A stretch of DNA of 61,829 bases, from assembly GCF_022376445.1 (NCBI RefSeq), contig NW_025955188.1, forward strand, positions 1 to 61,829. Direction: 5' to 3'. This DNA comes from Fomitopsis serialis. Lineage: Eukaryota > Basidiomycota > Agaricomycetes > Polyporales > Fomitopsidaceae. Every line of letters starts with the position of its first letter. Positions within the stretch are counted from its first letter, which is position 1. A program made the translations under genes and the position numbers. Of the stretch, positions 10,002-20,705 are shown piece after piece. A model generated the notes under the pieces. It made no database searches. It had not been told where the DNA came from and saw nothing but the letters and a program-made list of their open reading frames with translations.

Positions 10002-10348
10002 GTACCGCACCCGGACTATCATGTGATAGCTGAACCCTGCTGACTCCTTTCCTCGTCATGATTACCGATTCCTTCGTCAGCGATGACATATCTTGACTCA
10101 TGCTTACTGTACGCCTTGACTCAGACTCATTCGTTTGTATATATACCTGTACAGTAGAGGTCGGACTCTTCAGTTCGACCTGGTTAGCAATCGACGCTAG
10201 CTTTCTCATACCGCTACCGCTTCGGAACTCGACTAGGACGAAGGGACTTGCGTCCTTCCTAGGTCTAAGAAACAGAACCTCTCTTCGAAGTTAGTAGCCT
10301 TGCAAGCTTGTGGCTTGTAGTGTTCCACTCGCCTAGCTTCGCGTAACA
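10002..10348 (+). repeat. Chromovirus 5' LTR, second part
   Basis: Continuation of the split 5' LTR, matching 17639-17986 (the first five bases, GTACC, repeat 3817-3821). It contains the TATATATA box and predicted transcription start, and ends GCGTAACA. It matches the 3' LTR except for a patch around 10269-10307 with several substitutions and small indels. Confidence 0.93.
10138..10181 (+). promoter_or_regulatory. LTR TATA box and predicted transcript 5' end
   Basis: TATATATA at 10138-10145 is followed 34 bp later by AGTTCGACCT (10172-10181). That 10-mer is the exact reverse complement of the sequence just inside the LTR (10351-10360). The same pair is present in the 3' LTR (17775-17782 and 17809-17818). 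The spacing fits a transcript beginning at or near 10172. Confidence 0.6.
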
Positions 10349-10350
10349 TA

Positions 10351-10360
10351 AGGTCGAACT
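10351..10360 (+). promoter_or_regulatory. Candidate self-priming primer-binding site
   Basis: AGGTCGAACT lies 2 nt after the end of the 5' LTR and pairs perfectly with the predicted 5' end of the element's own RNA at 10172-10181. Tf1-type chromoviruses of fungi are known to prime minus-strand DNA by folding back their own RNA 5' end; this arrangement matches. That the element uses it is inference. Confidence 0.6.
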
Positions 10361-10390
10361 CTTCTTCCATCTCCACCTTCTCAGGTGTAG

Positions 10391-11850
10391 AGAACCCAAC
10401 CTCCCGAACGGGCTCGAATCCTCGAGTCCGCCGAAACCACCATCACGCGCCATCCGATCCTCGACCCTGGCCGACTCAACCTACCAGGCCTAGGCGCAGA
10501 CGAAACCCTTTTCTGGGACGACGAACTCCTCCGATTTGATATCACCGCGAAAGGACGTACCGAACCCGTCCACGCCGAATTCTCGAACAAACACCAGACA
10601 TACGTTTGGACGAACTTCCGTTCCAACGTAGACGACGAAAAGAGAACTACCCAGTTCTTTTTGAAACAACCACGATTCGCGAAAGCGAAAGCCCGTATCG
10701 CTGGGTTGAAACGATCCCTCTCCCGAACCCCGTCCCTCGAACTTGAACCATCGACTTCTACCCGTACGCTTGAGAAACGTCCGGAACGAACTCCCGCACC
10801 GATCGAACCCATATCGTTGACTCCTGTCGACGAAGAAACCAGAACCGAACCCGACACCTTTCCCTATCGTTTCCCATCACCCGAACCACCGATGTCCGTC
10901 TCTTCTGCAGAGTTCCAGGCTCTGAAGCAGGAGCTTCTGGAGCTGAAGGCCCGAAGTGTAGAGCGAGGAGAAAAACTTGAGGTCGCTAGTCCAGAAGCCT
11001 TCAAAGGCGATCCTCTTGACTTGACTCGCTTCCTCAACGACATCGAGAACTACTTCGCGGCCACGAAGAATACCAACACTGATGACCAACGAAAGATCGC
11101 TTACGCGGTCTCCAAGCTCGACGGGAAGGCCAAAGGATGGCGCACTCTGTTCTACGAGGAACAGAATGAGAAGCGTGCAAGCAACCAGGTCATGTACCCG
11201 ACCTGGAAGGACTTCGTAACCGCTCTCACATCGTCATTCCCCGTCTACGAGCACCTCGACAAAGCCATCACCGACTTCGACAATCTCACCCAAGGAAAGA
11301 TGTCGACGCACGAGTTCGTACACAAATTCAAGACGGCTGCGGCACGAGCCAAGTTCCGGGATGCTACCGGAACAGGAGCTACCAGGGTTGCAAACGACTA
11401 CAACCTACTCTCCAACCGTTTCCGTCGCGCGGTTCGACCCGAGCTTCTTCGGAAAATGCTTGGAACAGATAGGACGATGGAGAAGATGTCGACTGGTACG
11501 ACGTCGCCCAGAAACACGCCTCTTACGGCGAGTACGTCGACCGACCCCATGGTGGACAGGCACCCAGGACAAGTGGCCGACTCGACGAACCCATGGACAT
11601 GACGCTACCACGTCCAACCGCATGTCCCAGGCGGACCGAGACCGACACATGAAGGAAGGCCTCTGTTCGTGTGCCACCAGAAAGGTCACCACTCCATCGA
11701 CCACCGAACGGGAAGGTACCACAGCCGACCGCTTATCGCCCGCACAATACACCGCACCTCCCCCAGCCCCGCGATCAAAGACATCCGCGAGCTCTTCGCA
11801 GAACTAAAGGCCGAGGAAAGCAGTCCGTCTTCGAGCAGCTCGGAGCGGAT
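10391..11850 (+). pseudogene. Chromovirus gag, frameshifted
   Basis: The gag frame is open from 10391 (no clear ATG) to a stop at 11602. The capsid-like core is at ~10980-11380: EAFKGDPLDLTRFLNDIENY, GKAKGWRTLF and THEFVHKFKTAAARAKFRD, typical of Retrotrans_gag. Past ~11475 the continuation is spread over other frames: EDVDWYDVAQKHASYGEY, MSQADRDRHMKEGLC, then a broken zinc knuckle (C-x2-C-x3-GHH-x3-DHR, ~11665-11705) in which the first Cys codon region has lost a base. Gag coats the RNA and builds the virus-like particle. Several one-base indels make this copy unable to produce the full protein unless the sequence is in error. Confidence 0.75.
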
Positions 11851-11957
11851 TTTTAGGAGGGTTCCACGACTCAGCGCAGTGCGAACCCACGAACTTTACC
11901 GTCTCGCATGTACAATACGGCATAGAAGAATCAGAATCTTTACACCTACCCGTATTC

Positions 11958-12704
11958 GTGAGAGGAAAAGACGCCGACACCGAAGTGAATGCTCTTGTGG
12001 ACAGTGGAGCCATGGCAGTATTCATACACCCACGCCTAGTCATCCGACTACGACTAGGAACCAAACGACTCCGACGACCGATCCCCGTTTTCAACGTAGA
12101 CGGGACCCCTAACCAAGTCAAAACCATCGAAGAGAAAGTCTTCCTACGCTACCGATGGAACGACACCATGCGCGTAACCACCGCATATGTCGCCAGCATC
12201 GGCAAGCAGGACTTAATCCTTGGATACAACTGGTTGAAGAGGGAGAATCCACGTATTGACTGGAAGAAAAGCATCTTCCGATTCCCCGACCCACCGACGC
12301 AAGCCCAGCTCCAGCAAGCTGAGCCCGCTATCCGTACCATTCGGCCAGAACCCCTACACGCCTCGATAGAAGAATTACCCGACCCAGACTTTGCACACGA
12401 AACCATCCCTGACACCACTCCCAAGACTGTAGAAGAGGACTTCGACCCAGAAGTTGAACTTCGAGCCATGATGATGGACGTAGCGCATGACGAAGTGCTG
12501 ATGTCCTACGTCAAAGGAGAACCCATGGTATACATGACGACATCACAGGAAGTTCCCCTCACCCAGGAACATGTTCGGACATCGGAACATCTCCCCGCAC
12601 TCCGTCAATCGCTTCATCCGCACCACGACTGGAAGGATCATCCCTGCCGCGTTTTCTATTGGTCACGTAACTACCGCTACGGAGCTAGCAGCCGCCAGTC
12701 ATAA
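11958..12704 (+). pseudogene. Chromovirus protease region of pol
   Basis: The retroviral-type aspartic protease has its active-site motif in NALVDSGAMAVFIHP and a C-terminal partner motif in DLILGYNWLKRENPRIDW. It would cleave the Gag-Pol precursor. The frame runs to a stop at 12704; the expected continuation ([14 protein letters not shown], then [15 protein letters not shown]) lies in another frame, so at least one frameshift separates it from the reverse transcriptase. It sits between gag and the RT as in all Ty3/Gypsy elements. Confidence 0.8.
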
Positions 12705-12731
12705 GGACGATAAACCAAGGAACTGAAGGAA

Positions 12732-14238
12732 ATGATACCCGAATACCTTCACGAATTCCTATCGGTCTTCGACAAAGGCACGGCAGCTCGACTCCCTGAA
12801 CATACGGAATATGACCATGAGATCAACCTGAAACCGGATTTCACGGAGCTTAAGACGCAGATCTATCCTCTGAATCCAGCGCAACGGATAGAACTTGATA
12901 AGTTCATCAAGGAAAACGAATCCAAAGGGTACATCCGACCGTCTAAATCTCCGATGGCAAGCCCGTTCTTCTTCGTCGCAAAGAAGGATGGCACTTGGAG
13001 ACCCTGTCAGGACTACCGGAAGCTGAACGAAAACACGGTCAAGGATCGCTATCCTCTCCCCCTCATCTCAGATCTCATGGACAAATTCAAGCACGCAAAG
13101 ATCTTTACCAAGATGGATCTTCGTGCCGGCTACAACAACGTCCGTGTAAAAGAGGGAGACGAATGGAAAGCTGCGTTCGCAGTACCCGGTACTGATGGCG
13201 GTCCTCCTCGACTCTTCGAACCTACAGTCATGTTCTTTGGTCTATGCAACTCGCCGTCCACCTTCCAGCGAATGATGAATGTCATCTTCGCCGACATGCT
13301 TGAAGAAGGTTGGATGGTGATTTATATGGACGACATCCTCATCTACTCGGCCAACCTCGACGATCACCATGAACGAACACGACGAGTCATTGCACGCCTG
13401 AAGGAACACGACCTCTATCTCAAACCCGAGAAATGTTTCTTTGACGTAGAAGAAGTGGAATTCTTAGGCATGATCATCCGACCCGGACACATAGGCATGG
13501 ACCCGATCAAAGTCAACGGCATCACGCACTGGCCCGTCCCGACATGTGTCAAACATGTACGATCCTTCGTCGGATTTGCCAACTTCTACAGGAAGTTTAT
13601 CCACCACTTCTCTGACCGAGTACGCCCGCTCGTCGATCTCACTAAGAAGAACATCACTTGGCACTGGAACGCGGAACAACAGACAGCATTCGAGGACCTG
13701 AAAGATGAGTTTACCAAAGCTCCGGTCCTCATCATGCCAGACGAAGCCAAACCGTTCATTCTCGAATGTGATTCTTCGAAGTTCGCAGTCGGCGGTGCAC
13801 TGTTGCAAAAGGACGCCAATGATGAACTGCACCCGTGCAGTTTCTTTTCGCAATCCTTGAACCCCGCGAACGAACTACGAAATCTATGACCGCGAACTGC
13901 TAGCGATCATACGTGGTCTTGACGCATGGCAGCAGTACCTGCTTGGTTCCCCACACACGTTGGCCATTCGATCCGATCATCGTAACCTCACGTACTGGAA
14001 GAAAGCCCAAAAGCTTAATCGACGACAGGCACGATGGCTCCTTCAACTTTCTGAATACGACTACGAACTGCAACACGTCCCAGGATCGCAGATGACTGTT
14101 GCAGATGCTCTATCACGACGACATGATCACGACGACGGATCTGAAGATAATGATGAACTGGTCATGTTACCATCCTCCGTCTTCGCTCGAGCCGTCAATA
14201 TCACACTGAAGGACCAGATCACGCCGCCCACGACGTAG
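12732..14238 (+). pseudogene. Chromovirus reverse transcriptase and RNase H region of pol
   Basis: The reverse transcriptase frame 12732-13889 is intact, with [67 protein letters not shown] and the catalytic YMDD ([11 protein letters not shown]). It runs into RNase H ([14 protein letters not shown]). The frame then breaks by one base near 13880, where [18 protein letters not shown] begins in another frame, and RNase H continues through SDHRNLTYWKKAQKLNRRQARW to DALSRR at ~14115. A further stop occurs at 14238. The domains copy element RNA into DNA and remove the RNA strand. Confidence 0.9.
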
Positions 14239-14243
14239 ACCCC

Positions 14244-15703
14244 ATGATTCGGGAGGCACTTGATGCGCTCCTTGGAAAGGGACCACCGCCCGCGCGCACG
14301 TCACTTGAAGACTGGGCAACTGATGGACAACTTGTCTGGTACCGAGGCAAAGTCTATGTTCCTCTGGATGAAAATCTACGAAGACGCATCATTCGTTTAC
14401 ACCACGATCTTCCGGCAGCAGGACACCCCGGTATCGACGGCACCAAAGTTCTCGTACAACGAGGCTACTGGTGGCCTGGAATGACACACTCAATCTCGGA
14501 ATACGTCAAAGGATGTGCACCCTGCCAGCAGATGAAACCGAACACGCATCCCACGAAGGTCCCGCTCTACCCTATCCCCGCTTCGCTTCCCACCCGCCCT
14601 ATGTCGACGATTACGATGGACTACATCACACACCTTCCGCCCACTCCGGAGGGATACGACTCTTGCTTAGTCGTTGTGGACCACGACTCTACGAAGGGGG
14701 TAATTTATACGCCTTGCACCGAATCTGAAGACGCCGCAGACACTGCTCGCATGCTACACGACACGGTTTACCGACGATTGGACTCCCAGATCACATGATC
14801 TCTGACGAGGACCCCAATTCGCATCTAGAGTCATGCGAGAACTGTGCAAAATCCTTCAGATTGACCAACGAATCTCTACGGCGTACCACCTCAGACGGAC
14901 GGACAAACGGAACGAGCAAATCAAGAACTCGAGGTCTACCTTCGTATCCTCTGCGCGAACAATCCTGAAACCTGGGCATCAATGCTTCCCGACGCCGAGT
15001 TTGCACATAACTCTAGGAAGCATTCTACGATCAAGATGTCCCCGTTCTACGCAATGATGGGATACGAACCTCGCTCCATCCCAGCCGTTCACGAACCCAC
15101 GAACATTCCCTCAGTCGAAGAACGACTAAACAACCTGCAACAAGTTCGGAAAGAAGCCGAAGCCACGATGGAACTCGCACAACGCATGGTAGAAGACCGT
15201 ATCCGCAAGGGATCACCGACGTTTCAGAAAGGACAGAAGGTCTGGCTAGACTCGAAGAACCTTCATCTCCCTTATCCATCCCGGAAACTATCGCCTAAAC
15301 GGGAAGGACCATTTGCAATCACGGAAGTCATGGGACGCGGAGTCTACAGGCTAGCGCTACCAAGCAATGGCGAATCCATCCCGTCTTCCACGCCGGTCTT
15401 CTTTCCCCATATAGAACGACGGACACTCACGGTCCCAATCACACGATGCCACCACCTGACCTTATCGACGGAGAAGAAGAATACGAAGTGGAGCAAATTA
15501 TCAATCACCGAGGAAGTTCCAGTCGGAGACAGTACTATGTGTCATGGCGCGGTTATCCTTCGTCAGCCAACGAATGGATACCGGAACGGAACCTAACCGG
15601 AACATCAGATGATCTCCTGTTGGAGTATAAGACAAAGCATCGCATTGGAGTCGTCCGCATCGACTTCAACCACGAAGACGATAACCCACTTCCAGTCCTC
15701 TGA
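14244..15703 (+). pseudogene. Chromovirus integrase with chromodomain
   Basis: The integrase N-terminal HHCC zinc domain (RLHHDLPAAGHPGIDGTK ... CAPCQQMK) and the core start (MSTITMDYITHLPP, carrying the first catalytic Asp) are in frame to 14798. Frameshifts near 14795, 14810 and 14888 scatter the middle of the core. The C-terminal part resumes at ~14982 ([20 protein letters not shown]) and includes the GPY/F-like module ([20 protein letters not shown]). A chromodomain follows at 15446-15703 ([31 protein letters not shown]) in yet another frame. Chromodomains of this class read methylated histone tails and direct insertion into heterochromatin. Confidence 0.88.
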
Positions 15704-15732
15704 ATCTTCATCGTCTCCCCGTTCCACTCGAC

Positions 15733-17538
15733 ATGTCTCGCTTTGCTATCGCCCGCACTCCCTCTCCCATTCTCCCTACTCCCCTCAGCGCCGAAACCCG
15801 TCGACTCTTCTCTGAACGACCCGAGTTGCAGGAAGCTCCTGACACCCGCGTAAACTGGAGGATGGTCCAGCACTTATTCCTCGATCCCGACACCCAGCTC
15901 ATCAACCTCGCCTACCCTCCTGTCGAGATTCCCCTCACGAACGAGGAACAGCACGACTCCCTCGACGCGTTGGTCGGCGTGTACGACGCCATAACCGAGG
16001 TCACGATGAGGAGACATCTACGTCAGGACATCGTGGCCGAGTTCTTAGCGTACGAGCGAGACGCTGTCGGTGCGCTCACCGCGGCTCTCGAGACGTTGGA
16101 GCACACCCGATTCCCGGAGCTCCTCGCACACAACGATCCTGACGCGCGCGATCCCACGAACCTTGTATACCCCGGAAGGGACGTGACCCGTGACAACCTC
16201 GTCCCCGAAGCAGCACGAGCCCTCATCGACAATAGAACCGTGTGCTTCCTGGGGTGCAACAATGAGCAGCGACATCGCGTCCTTGATTGTTTCCTGTATA
16301 CCTGCCCCAAGTGTCGACGTACGGCCCCGGGCCATACAAACCGTGCATGTCCCCAGGTGGGACCAGCGACGACGCACGGTCGACGTCTTTCCGAGATCCT
16401 CGCTGCCGACATCCTTTCCGAATCGCACCTCGTCCGGCTTACCAACGCCGCTCAACGAGGAGCACGACAACTCGCCGAAGAAGTCGAGGAGAATAACCTC
16501 GCAGAACCGTATTCCCTTCGACAGCGCACCTCTCGTCGTCGTCGACACCTCCCTCCATCTCCCTACCCGACGGCTCGATATTACGCCGTAGCTCGAGGCC
16601 GACTTCCGGGGATCTACCGGATAGGTACGCACGCGGTCCTGAGCCGATTGTACCGTTCCGGAACACGAGGAATGGTATTCGATACCTGGGTAGAGGCCGA
16701 GAACTATATGCATGAATGGCATATAGGCCCGTTCTACGACGAGGACTATGACGAGACGAACCCCGACGGAGGACTTCGCGAAATCCTACCATCAGACCTC
16801 GTCGCACAACCTATACGTATCCCTACGCCACCCGCACATCTGCGTCGACCTCAAGGAATCCCTCCACCCCGACCCCTATCACGCATCGTTTCGCCTCCTA
16901 CGTCGCAGTCGGAGGAGGACTTCCATATCGAACCTACGCGCGCAGAACTGGCGGATGCGCCGCCCAGGTACTCCCAACCTCCAGCGTACTCCGAAGAAGA
17001 ACCCCTCGCTGCACCAACACCTCGACCCTCTTCTTCGTCGTCATCCATGAATACCGACGGCTTCTTCACGCTTGAGGCCCAGCTTCTCGCTCAACAACGA
17101 GACGAAGGTCCACGAGCATCTACGTCCACACATGCAGAAGAACTCGTCGATCAAATCTTCGGTCGACGAATCCTACAAGTCGTTTACGGTCCAGATGGGG
17201 AAGTCGTAGGGTATTCAATTGGTATCAACAGCGACGATCCCAATCGCACCTTCCTTACCCCTCGGAAGTACCACCGGCCGTCGCGACTCGAAACACCAAC
17301 ACCGCCATCTACAGAATCCGTGCCAACAGACGGTCGGCAAGTATACCTCATGTCGGATCTCTTCAGGTGCTGGTCGAGTCCAACGAGGAGTCTCACTCGG
17401 TTGAAGACCAACCTTCGAGTCGAGTACCCTCTCCTTGGGACTTCAACGGCGACATCAACGACATGTATGCGGACGGTAACGACGGTGGAGACGAACAAGA
17501 TCCTGAGGCTTAGTGGTCAACGCGGACGTCGACCATAG
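15733..17538 (+). CDS. Chromovirus third ORF: zinc knuckle plus viroplasmin-like domain (601 aa)
   Basis: An intact ORF begins 30 bp after the pol stop and ends just before the 3' LTR. Residues 191-206 (CPKCRRTAPGHTNRAC) form a C-x2-C-x6-H-x4-C knuckle, with further Cys/His just upstream (C171, C175, H181, C186). Residues ~283-329 (YYAVARGRLPGIY ... EAENYMHEWH) resemble the caulimovirus viroplasmin / RNase H1 N-terminal hybrid-binding domain. The C-terminal half is Pro/Ser-rich and disordered, with several PPxY-like stretches (APPRYSQPPAYSEE). Being intact while gag-pol is shattered suggests it is separately useful or that pol errors are artefacts. A role in RNA or RNA-DNA hybrid binding during replication is inference. 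Confidence 0.75.
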   Translation: MSRFAIARTPSPILPTPLSAETRRLFSERPELQEAPDTRVNWRMVQHLFLDPDTQLINLAYPPVEIPLTNEEQHDSLDALVGVYDAITEVTMRRHLRQDIVAEFLAYERDAVGALTAALETLEHTRFPELLAHNDPDARDPTNLVYPGRDVTRDNLVPEAARALIDNRTVCFLGCNNEQRHRVLDCFLYTCPKCRRTAPGHTNRACPQVGPATTHGRRLSEILAADILSESHLVRLTNAAQRGARQLAEEVEENNLAEPYSLRQRTSRRRRHLPPSPYPTARYYAVARGRLPGIYRIGTHAVLSRLYRSGTRGMVFDTWVEAENYMHEWHIGPFYDEDYDETNPDGGLREILPSDLVAQPIRIPTPPAHLRRPQGIPPPRPLSRIVSPPTSQSEEDFHIEPTRAELADAPPRYSQPPAYSEEEPLAAPTPRPSSSSSSMNTDGFFTLEAQLLAQQRDEGPRASTSTHAEELVDQIFGRRILQVVYGPDGEVVGYSIGINSDDPNRTFLTPRKYHRPSRLETPTPPSTESVPTDGRQVYLMSDLFRCWSSPTRSLTRLKTNLRVEYPLLGTSTATSTTCMRTVTTVETNKILRLSGQRGRRP

Positions 17539-17549
17539 GAAGGGGCTTA
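17535..17549 (+). other. Chromovirus polypurine tract
   Basis: ATAGGAAGGGGCTTA immediately precedes the 3' LTR. It is a purine-rich primer site for plus-strand DNA synthesis. Confidence 0.65.
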
Positions 17550-17986
17550 TGTTACAAGTCGCCATGTTACGTACATTTTCATTTTCTTTTACTTGTTATC
17601 TCTAACCACCTCACGTGCATGAGGACCGGTTATGTACTGTACCGCACCCGGACTATCATGTGATAGCTGAACCCTGCTGACTCCTTTCCTCGTCATGATT
17701 ACCGATTCCTTCGTCAGCGATGACATATCTTGACTCATGCTTACTGTACGCCTTGACTCAGACTCATTCGTTTGTATATATACCTGTACAGTAGAGGTCG
17801 GACTCTTCAGTTCGACCTGGTTAGCAATCGACGCTAGCTTTCTCATACCGCTACCGCTTCGGAACTCGACTAGGACGAAGGGACTTGCGTCCTTCCTAGG
17901 TCTAAGATACAAGAACTCTTCCTTGAAGTTAGTAACCTTGCAAGCTTGTGGCTTGTAGTGTTCCACTCGCCTAGCTTCGCGTAACA
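17550..17986 (+). repeat. Chromovirus 3' LTR
   Basis: 437 bp, TGTTACAAG...GCGTAACA, uninterrupted and followed by the target duplication CAAGT. It contains the same TATA box (17775-17782) and start-site motif (17809-17818) as the 5' copy. Confidence 0.95.
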
Positions 17987-17991
17987 CAAGT

Positions 17992-18978
17992 GCTTGAGAT
18001 AGTGTTATATGTTTGGGGAGCGAGGCAGCGATCATGAGGGTAAGCTATCCAGCTCACCGCCGGAGTCAGTTAATGATACGTAGCGGGAAGTGACAAGGAA
18101 CTTTACTATTAACTTGTAAAGATTCTGATTAGCTTGGAGGTGCGTCGTTCGACTTGCGAGACATCAGTCAATAAACGTGGCCACTGGTACTATGAGAAAC
18201 ACGTACCTTTACTTTTCCCCGCAGTTGAGCTTCGACACCGGAAGTCCCGACAGATTTACCTCAGATGTTCGGAATCAACGCCCCCAATACTAAGTCAAGC
18301 TCGAGAACCGTCCGCGCCAGAAGATCTTCCGTTGCATGTCTCAAGGAACAGCTAGCAGCGCGTGTTCACCAGCTCGGAGTCCACCTAAATCCTTCTCTGC
18401 AGCAGAGTCAAACGGCGAAGCCAGTCCACACGACCACTTCCCTGGCGTCAGCCCCCAAGCTCGAAGTCTCGCCAACTACAAAGCCCTCCATGCTTTGTCC
18501 CCTCCCTAGTACCTCTCACCATTGGCATCCGGCACGATGATCGACGCAAAATCTGCCGGACTGTCAGCTTCAAAAGCCCTCACACACTTTACAGAGTACT
18601 CACTAGCATCACGACCGTGCCGAAGATTCCAGGTCCCGTAAGACCATGTGGTGCAGCGAGCGGATCCACGGGTCGAGACTCGAGAACAACATGCTCGGGC
18701 TCAAAAATAGGGTGCACTTCCCTGCACGGTCGTCACTATTTGAAAACACTGAGAAGTTATGAACGTGTCCCAGGATGCAAGGATGTCCTTGCATCTATCT
18801 TCGTCTTCAAAGAAAAGCGAGAACATCTTATAGAATTCGGAGCATGTTACACTGCGCCTTGTCCAACGGTTCTGGAGTTTGTAGATCTGTTGGTACTCCG
18901 TGACGCCGTCACTGACGGTACACGGGAACAGGCAAGCTCACCAGCTGTCCATACGTTGTAGCACTGAACCAACACATC
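17992..18978. other. Intergenic DNA, no clear gene
   Basis: A 115-codon plus-strand frame (18617-18961) contains an amphipathic stretch (DVLASIFVFKEKREHLIEFG) but no family motif. Nothing else stands out. Confidence 0.4.
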
Positions 18979-19788
18979 TGTGAGCGATTACATCACAGTA
19001 TGGTGATAATATACAAGCATGGAGCGCATATATGCTGTTTCAGGTGATGATAATGTATATGCACTCCATGGAACGTACCATCCCTGTAAGTGGGCCCCCT
19101 TGGGCAACATAAATATCAGAATTATTGTTAGGACTATGCAGGAGCGGAGAATGAGCCGCATGGTTTCGAGAGGACTCATCGCTGACGCGACCGAAAAGAA
19201 CACAAAAGCCACACAAAAACCCAACCGTGAGGTCGAGCAGTGGTATGCGAGGCCTCTGCGTCTATGAGATGTACGGGGGACTGTACAGTGGTCTAGGTAA
19301 GAAGGAGGAGGACGGACAAGACTCCGAACGACGTGGGAGAGCTTCAAAGGTGTCGAAGACTGTTCGAAGACGAGGGCTAAGCCTCGAAGGTAGGAGAGAG
19401 GGTTTCGACAGACGTGTCGAACGAATGGTAACAAGGAAGGCGAGCAACGGCAGGAGAAGAAGTGTAGAGCCTCTCGGGGCAACTACGAGCTGGCGAACGT
19501 ACTGGCGAACTGGCTGACTGACTGACTGGCTTCGAACGTACTGGCTGACTGGCGAACTTGCTGACTTTCGAACGTACTGACTGGCTAACGAACCTCGCCG
19601 GTGCGAGGTGAGATTGAGAGGGTAAGGGGGTCTCTGAGATTCGAAGGGAACAAGTCCCAGAGTATATACAGGAAAATACGGTCCGAAGACCAAGAGAGCC
19701 AAGAGAAATACAAGACATGATGAATGAAAGAGATAAGGAAAGCAGCCAATCGGAGAATGTCACAACGCTCGACCCGGACCTACTAACA
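18979..19788 (+). repeat. Possible LTR of a truncated retroelement
   Basis: A segment with TGT...ACA ends directly before a gag-like ORF. It contains short tandem motifs such as CTGACTGGC and TTCGAACGTACTGGC (19488-19590) and a TATATA-like box (GTATATACAG, ~19661). No second copy lies in the window, so the LTR identity is inferred from position and ends only. Confidence 0.35.
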
Positions 19789-19789
19789 C

Positions 19790-20574
19790 ATGAGAGAATC
19801 CAACTCGGCCTTCCGCAGGTTCCGCATAACGGGCGACCGTCCCCGAACGGCGAAGGTCATAACCGGGGCCGGTGACAGTCCTCGAAGATATGAGACAGCT
19901 GCAGGAGTTCGCCTGACTTACATGAACATGCCGCACCTCGACCCAACTTCCGAAGCGTATGCTGCCCGCTACTACCGCCTCCTAGAGGTCCTCAAGACCG
20001 AGGGACTTGTCGAGCCGCGATACGATGCCAACAGTCCCGGAGAGTGGCTGGCTTGGGCCCACGGAGTCCGTTGGATGATTGTACGTGCCTCCGAACTTAG
20101 ACTATCGTTCGAACCATCGAACCGACCTTCGAACAGCGATTCTTGTTCGAGTCCCGCAGCCGGGCCATCCTGCTAGCGAACGATACGCTTCCTGCTCCTA
20201 GGTCGTTCCCCGAGATCGACGAGTTGATGCGTTACCTCGACGAGGTCTTTCACCGCGATGGCAACCAGGGGGACATCCTAGGTTCGCCCTACCCTACGAT
20301 CGCGTGGTCCGAGACCTTGGTGCTGCTCGAACAAGTCAACCAGGCCGAGCGTCGTCCTCTCGCGAACCCGCAGTATCAGCGCGAGTCGTTGATCCTGTCC
20401 GACTTTCGCCAGCTGCCCGACAACCTCGAGTCCATGGGTCGAGCGATTCACAACATCACAGTTGACCAGCGCCGCACGCACGGCACCCTCGTCGGGTTGC
20501 TCGAAAGCCTGCTCGAGCGCGTCAACACTGACCGTAGCTTCGACGCCGGTCCGTCTGTTCGTAGGGGTACAGGC
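19790..20574 (+). pseudogene. Truncated gag-like ORF remnant
   Basis: Two overlapping frames (19790-20176 and ~20110-20574) read as one protein broken by a frameshift near 20110. The first part has DPTSEAYAARYYRLLEVLK and GEWLAWAHGVRWMIV. The second has FEQRFLFESRSRAILLAND and a coiled-coil-like end (LVGLLESLLERVNTDRS). The reading frame loses sense at the inverted repeat starting ~20583, so the element is truncated there. It sits directly after the LTR-like segment, hence the gag-like call. No zinc knuckle or capsid signature is visible. Confidence 0.4.
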
Positions 20575-20582
20575 TATACCGG

Positions 20583-20703
20583 CATATGTATGTATAGAAT
20601 ACCTGTAGTTAGCGCAAAAGGGTGTATACATAACAAGCCTGTACTTACTGGAGGGCGCCTTTCATACATGAGCCGCCACTCGCTCATGTATGAGCGAGGC
20701 GCC
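20583..20703 (+). repeat. Inverted-repeat partner, left copy
   Basis: About 120 bp from ~20586 (TATGTATAGAATACC) to the GGCGCC at ~20703, present in reverse complement at 50822-50943. It contains its own hairpin: TCATACATGAGC pairs with GCTCATGTATGA, framed by GGCGCCT and AGGCGCC. The two copies differ by only a few bases (for example CTTGTTATG against CCTTTCATG). Confidence 0.85.
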
Positions 20704-20705
20704 GT

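Larger units (their letters stand above)
3728..17986 (+). mobile_element. Chromovirus (Ty3/Gypsy LTR retrotransposon) with nested insertion
   Basis: Complete LTR retrotransposon bounded by a 5-bp target duplication CAAGT (3723-3727 and 17987-17991). The LTRs start TGTTACAAG and end GCGTAACA. The 3' copy is 17550-17986; the 5' copy is split into 3728-3821 and 10002-10348 by another LTR element. Internal order: gag, aspartic protease, reverse transcriptase, RNase H, integrase, chromodomain, then an extra ORF. The chromodomain puts it among the chromoviruses. The LTR halves are identical except for a ~40-bp patch of clustered changes near the 3' end (~10269-10307 against ~17905-17944), so insertion looks recent, yet gag-pol carries many frameshifts. 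Confidence 0.93.
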
